Origin: Nephromyces sp. MM_2019
Lineage: Eukaryota; Apicomplexa; Aconoidasida; Nephromycida
Direction: 5' to 3'
NCBI GenBank assembly: GCA_015657535.1
Contig: JADHZB010001833.1
Span: 1,807-13,668 of the forward strand
DNA length: 11,862 nt
The notes under the pieces were generated by a model. That model did no database searches. It was given only the letters and a program-made list of their open reading frames with translations, and was not told the DNA's origin. A program made the translations under genes and the position numbers. Within the stretch, counting starts at the first letter, position 1. Each line of letters starts with the position of its first letter. Positions 7,076-11,862 of the stretch are shown one piece after another.

Positions 7076-9438
7076 ATGGATCCAACTGATCACACAAGCT
7101 TGAGTTGTCATGAAATCATGTATAATTATGATTCTAAGACTTCTCCCTCTGAATCGAATTATTTCAGCCCAGATTTAATTTCTCTTTTGACGATTTATGA
7201 CAATTCTCCATCTTTGATTGAAGATGATTCCCAGAAAATGCCTCTTAAAGCAACAACAACCCCACCACAGGTGAGACTTTGCTCAACTACTAGTGAACCT
7301 AACATTTTGAAACTTGGATCAGATGGAAAGACTCCTAGAGCAAACGTAAATTCAAGATTCACAACAATATCATTACAACTTAGCGAGAAAGATTTTTATC
7401 ATTCTGATGAGTCATTTTTCCCTATATGGGCCAACACCAACTTCTCTATACCACCATCCATCTATTCATGGTGCCTTGATGAGTTTTGCACTTGTATCTT
7501 GAAAAGAGCTGTTGCAGAAATGACTTCAGCATACACAAAAGAAGATGTTGCTACAATTCGATTTCAAGCAGCATGCATCAAATATGCATCACTCACCTCT
7601 GCAGCTTTGAGGCTTTCTGTATACGCTGAAAAGTGAGTATAATTATAAACTTTATAACACGACCCCAAATTCTGATCAATCTAATTATTATATTCTTATT
7701 AGGTTACAAAAGACTTGTGATTTTTATATTCAATTGACTATTACTGAAGGTAAAGCTTGAATACAGAAGGATTGCCATATAAAAATTTCACTCTATTTAT
7801 ATATGTATATACATATATAAATAAACCCAAAAAGTAAATTCATATCTATCCCTTATTTAATTTTTGAAATAGACCCTATAACAATTAAAGAGTACTTAAA
7901 TATGAGGAATTTTAATTTGGAAGGCGTGAACTTTTATTCCCAAAGAGATTTGTTTAAAATCATTATTGAAGAAGCATATAGTGATTTCATTCAGGAAAGT
8001 TTCAAAATTTTCAATCTTGGGGAAAACTACCTCTCAAGCTATTATAAGAATGAGTTTGACCCATCTACTGTAAAGATGCTTAAAAATTTAAGATTAAAAT
8101 CAAGATGGAATTTTCAAGAGAAACCATTTTACAATATAATATTACAGAAAATTTTCAGCTTAATGAAAGCCATCTCCTCATTAACTAAAATAGGAGCTTC
8201 AAGTTCAAAACTTAATAATGGCAACAACATCAATAGAATCAAAAAACATCATTATTACTCCTTTGATGATAAAATTCATCTTGATGAATCAGATAAGAGA
8301 TTAAATTCAGAGTATTCATCTTCAAATTCAAGTAAACCTCTATCATACTTTTTTAATCGCTTAAGTAAGCCAAAATACAATTACTCTATTGATATAAACA
8401 CACCTCATTACATTCCTAAAAATTATAACTCTTACAGGATCTCCAAATCATTTCAATGACACACAGCAAACGAATAATCATGTCAATAGCGATAGGACCC
8501 AAAGATTAACATTCCTTGGCTATCTGAAGAACTGTTTGAGATATATTTATTATATTTCCCTCATTTTATATATAATTTCAGCATGGTGCTTACCATTAAT
8601 AGTTATCCCCCTCACTATATTTATCTCAATTTGTTACTACATCTCTCGCCTTCTTTATTTCGAATTGATATACTTATACAAAAAACTCTTATCATCCAAA
8701 ATAATTAAGAAACAGCTTTATCCAACTATAACTAATTTGATGAATACATTACACCTTCGACCAAATTCAGCTACCTACAATAAAAATGCTATCAGAACAA
8801 CCCAATCAACTAATGTCACAACAACCCAATCAACTAATGTCACAACACATACACACTCAAATTCAATAATTCACATGATCAGTGCTGTATCATGGTACCT
8901 ATACAATAAAATTTCTAAAATATTATATAATAAAAACAACAAGTTTTTAGAAACTCACTCAAAGAATGGAAACAAAATACTAAACCACTCACACAACCAT
9001 AACCTTATACACAAAAATCAAATTACACAGGGGCATAAGAAATATGATAATCTCCAATTCTACACACAAACCGAAACCAAAGATTATATATTAAAACCTA
9101 CATTAACATCCTCAAATTCATTTGACGATTTAAATCTAAAACGTAATTTATCTCAACAAATCAATGCAACTAACTATAATTCATATATAAACTCGGATGA
9201 GGAACAATTACACTTTTTATCACCAATCAAAACACTCAATTCTACACACAAATTATCGGATATAAAACGAATGATAGGGGAAAAGGATATAATTGATACT
9301 GATCAAAGTAGTAATCATAGCCATCATCATCATCGCTCTAATCGACAAAATTTTAATATGAAGAGGACAAGAGGTTTAGATAATTTACAATCTTACAACA
9401 ATAGGCACAGGAGAAGCTTATCCTCACATCATTTCTGA
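7076..9438 (+). CDS. Unrecognised four-exon protein with a hydrophobic hairpin-like segment and polar tail
   Basis: Exons 7076–7632, 7703–7749, 7873–8364 and 8438–9438 join in phase to 698 residues, stop TGA at 9436–9438. The start is firm on sequence grounds, since an in-frame TAA lies at 7067–7069. Residues 1–110 are Ser/Thr/Pro-rich. Residues about 115–290 look helical, with motif-like WANTNFSIPP and a Cys-containing stretch (WCLDEFCTCILKRAV). Residues 401–435 have no charged side chain and contain two prolines after WCLP, long enough for two short membrane spans or a hairpin dipping into one leaflet. The rest is Asn/Ser/His/Thr-rich, with two copies of TTQSTNVT (486–501) and SHHHH (660–664). 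No N-terminal signal peptide is visible. I do not recognise the family. A membrane-anchored protein of a parasite-type lineage is my inference. The alternative is a soluble protein with a buried hydrophobic core. Confidence 0.8.
7633..8437 (+). other. Three short introns of the second gene
   Basis: Introns are 7633–7702 (GTGAGT…TTAG, 70 bp), 7750–7872 (GTAAAG…ATAG, 123 bp) and 8365–8437 (GTAAGC…ACAG, 73 bp). The third is needed because the frame open from 7873 ends at 8457–8459, while another frame, open across the same stretch, continues to 9438. Removing 73 bp joins them exactly. A second in-phase donor, GTAAAC at 8332, could also be used. These introns lack the CA/TG tracts of the neighbouring gene. 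Confidence 0.8.
7794..7823. repeat. Perfect 30-bp palindrome in intron 2 of the second gene
   Basis: Each base from 7794 to 7808 pairs with its mirror from 7823 to 7809, with the centre at 7808/7809. It includes one G:C pair in an otherwise A/T sequence. It sits 50 bp before the acceptor, where it could form a stem in the pre-mRNA or a cruciform in DNA. Confidence 0.95.
8797..8844 (+). repeat. Perfect 24-bp tandem repeat inside the coding sequence
   Basis: Positions 8797–8820 and 8821–8844 are identical and in frame, encoding TTQSTNVT twice. Each copy carries an Asn-Val-Thr sequon, which matters only if this side of the protein enters the secretory lumen. Perfect identity points to a recent duplication. 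Confidence 0.95.
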
Positions 9439-9987
9439 TTATTGCACACACCTTCATAATTTTTATATATGTATTCACACACATATAAAAATATATAGAC
9501 GCACACATATATCTAATTATGCAGGAGTACATCTCACACCCATACAGATATTTAGATTTATATAAACACATCTTATATAAATATATCTAAGATATGCATA
9601 AATACTCCTAGACAAACACAATATCACTCATCTACATATATACACATCACATAACCACGTAAACATTATCTCACGTATACTTATACATCTATAATAGTTA
9701 ACAATAAACATACACTCACATTTTTAGACAGTTCAAACAACACACACTTACCTCCAAACAATCACAAACCAAGGAACTATTTTGTTATATTCAGTTAGAT
9801 ACATCAAAAGGATTTTAATACACACAAACATTCATACTTGAATTATACACTCTGAAAGGCACTTGATGAACTTAAATAAAATTACATACACACAACATAC
9901 ATATACACAGAAACCCAAACAAATTTTTATATTGGAAATATAAACAAAATATAAAGCAAAACAGCTATCGAATAAATATATCTCTAC

Positions 9988-10018
<31 letters not shown>

Positions 10019-10740
10019 ACTATGTATTGAAGATAATTAACATAAAGATGTGTGTATAATTTTTAATTTTAAGCTTACACATCATTAGGATTATTATACA
10101 ACATATAATAATTTATAAATATCAAAACAATATTTACTCATCATGATTTTTTATCATATAACAATAAAAATAATTACACACACACACACACACAAAGCAT
10201 AATCACCCACAAAACACAAAACACCCACAAAATACCTCCTAACATACTCACATACACAAAAAGCACACACATTACATTCACCTACACCCCTGCTCATACA
10301 AACGAACACAATAAACCTCCACATAAACCCTCACATACTTATATGTTTCTTCATACTTTATTTGAAAAATTAGATAAAATATTATGAAACAGTTAATAGA
10401 AAAACATATAATATTTTATTTATTTTAATCTTATATTTATGTGTAAAAACATAAAATTCATTGTAAATTTACAGAGTTTTCTTTTTGGTATATATATATA
10501 TATATATATATACAAATTTCTAAATAAAATTCATTTCAAATAATTTGTAATATTTGAAAAAATGTAATATAAAATGTACAAATAAATTTTATTATTTTTT
10601 CTTTCAACGAATTTCCCCTCAGAAAAACACAAACAAATTTTTATAATTAAAAAAATTATGTTTACTTACAATTTACATGATCAATACTAATAATAAAAAA
10701 AGCACACAATTTTTTAATAGATATATATATATGTAAATAT
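9439..10740 (+). repeat. CA-rich then A/T-rich non-coding DNA downstream of the second gene
   Basis: From the stop codon to about 10330 the + strand is dominated by CACA, TACA and ACCC-type tracts, including a pure AC run at 10176–10194. TA runs lie at 9988–10018 and 10489–10512. From 10340 to 10740 the sequence is plain A/T. No reading frame of coding character was seen on either strand. It should include the 3' UTR of the upstream gene. Confidence 0.7.
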
Positions 10741-10756
10741 TAAAAGTGTGTGTATA

Positions 10757-11040
10757 TTGATATATATATATGGATATTTGTGTGTGAATTGATAGATACA
10801 TGGATGTGTGTGTGTGTATTGATTTATATATGGTTGTGTATGTGTGTATATATTGATATATGTGTGGATATGTGTGTGTATTGATTTATATATGGATGTG
10901 TGTGTGTGTATTGATTTATATATGGATGTGTGTGTGTGTGTGTATTGATATATATATGGATATGTGTCTGTGTGTATTGATATATATATGAATGTGTATG
11001 TGTGTGCGTATTGATATATATATGGATATGTGTATATGGT
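10757..11040 (+). repeat. TG-rich minisatellite, about nine units of 28–34 bp
   Basis: The motif TTGAT recurs at 10757, 10789, 10819, 10853, 10881, 10911, 10945, 10977 and 11011. Each unit reads roughly TTGATATATATATGGATRTG followed by a TG run and TA. Unit lengths are 32, 30, 34, 28, 30, 34, 32 and 34 bp, so they differ only in steps of two, as expected from slippage in the inner TG and TA runs. Confidence 0.9.
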
Positions 11041-11862
11041 TATATGTAATCTATCTACATTTGTGTATCAATTATATAAATGTTTTGATATAAGTGTTAC
11101 ATACATGTTGATTATATTTAAAAATGTGTATGTGTATACATCTATACGTATTATATGTGTAATGATTTATATATATATGTATACATAACAAGGTTAGTAG
11201 ATTGTTAAAGGGTAAATAGATGTTTATAGAATCTTATGTGCTTATGTGTGTTTGTGAGAGTGTGTAAACTAATGTTAAGCTGGGAGTAGAATGCACTTAT
11301 GGATGTGTATAGGGGTCTAGTTGTATGTAAGTAAAAATGTGTAAATAACTAGTTACGTTTTGAATAGATAATTTGAAATGTGTATATAAGGTAAGTGTGG
11401 TTAATAAAATAATTAAATAATAAACAGGTTGAGTAAATTATTATAGCTTTTTTAAAAATAGTAAAAAGGGAAAAAAAATAAAATAATTATAATATAAATT
11501 GACAAATTTGTAACTAAATAAATTTGTGCTTGATTTGTGGATATATGCATTATAATTTAAATAAGATGTGTGTGTACAAATCTAAAAATTGAAATATTCA
11601 TTTATTGATGGTTAATGAAGCGCTGACAATGTTATGAAAAATGTGTACTAGATAATGCCTGTTATATACAAGTCTAATTAATAGCAGTATGTAAAAATAA
11701 AAAATTTGTTACATCATTGTGTGTATATGATTTAAGACGTGAAATTTAATGAATAAAGTGAGTTTAAGATATATAAATTTGTTTTGATATCATTATGTGT
11801 ATACTTTGCAGAAAATAAATTAAGATTAAAAATAAAGTGTGTATATACACACAGACAGTTAG
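11041..11862. other. TG-rich non-coding DNA to the right edge
   Basis: Scattered TGTGTGT and TATATA tracts on the + strand, with stops in all frames of both strands. No exon with credible flanking splice sites was found. A perfect 16-bp palindrome of TG/TATA/CA type lies at 11837–11852. The region could be intergenic or a long intron of a gene that starts or ends to the right. Confidence 0.5.

Noticed and set aside
9353..9571. Open frame of 72 codons on the − strand
   Set aside because: Overlaps the 3' end of the second gene antisense and extends into the CA-rich flank. No coding character.
11837..11852. 16-bp palindrome at the right edge as a terminator or operator
   Set aside because: Made only of TG, TATA and CA repeat units, so the symmetry follows from the local repeat texture.

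Overview
The window is nuclear DNA of an A+T-rich unicellular eukaryote. Two protein genes on the + strand are each broken by GT–AG introns. Both read through under the standard genetic code. One has Asn runs written as AAT repeats. There is no bacterial-style gene packing. A lineage such as the apicomplexans would fit, but I cannot fix the organism from this sequence. The non-coding DNA is unusually full of CA, TG and TA microsatellites.

Positions 1–4872 hold the 3' part of a large gene for a Dopey (DOP1) family protein. I could assemble nine exons by hand. Every junction is GT–AG, and all eight reading phases agree, giving one open frame of 712 residues that ends at 4870–4872. The last third matches my recollection of the conserved Dopey C-terminal domain. 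The start of the gene lies left of the window. Seven of its eight introns are packed with CA or TG tracts, and in two of them a 5' tract is perfectly complementary to a 3' tract.

Positions 4873–7075 are a 2.2 kb intergenic stretch that is A+T-rich but almost free of the CA/TG repeats. It shows no convincing gene. It contains a 21-bp direct repeat and, about 140 bp before the next start codon, a compact set of inverted repeats that could fold as a three-way junction.

Positions 7076–9438 hold a complete four-exon gene for a 698-residue protein I do not recognise. It has a helical N-terminal half, one long uncharged hydrophobic stretch (a possible membrane hairpin), and a polar Asn/Ser/His/Thr-rich tail. 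Its introns are short and lack the CA/TG repeats.

Positions 9439–11862 appear non-coding. They start CA-rich on the + strand, pass through an A/T-rich stretch, and become TG-rich from about 10740. The TG-rich part contains a minisatellite with a unit of about 28–34 bp. Nothing in the window shows that the two genes work together. DOP1 proteins act in Golgi/endosome membrane traffic and the second protein looks membrane-associated, but adjacency in a eukaryotic genome is weak evidence. I saw no tRNA, rRNA, transposon or CRISPR.
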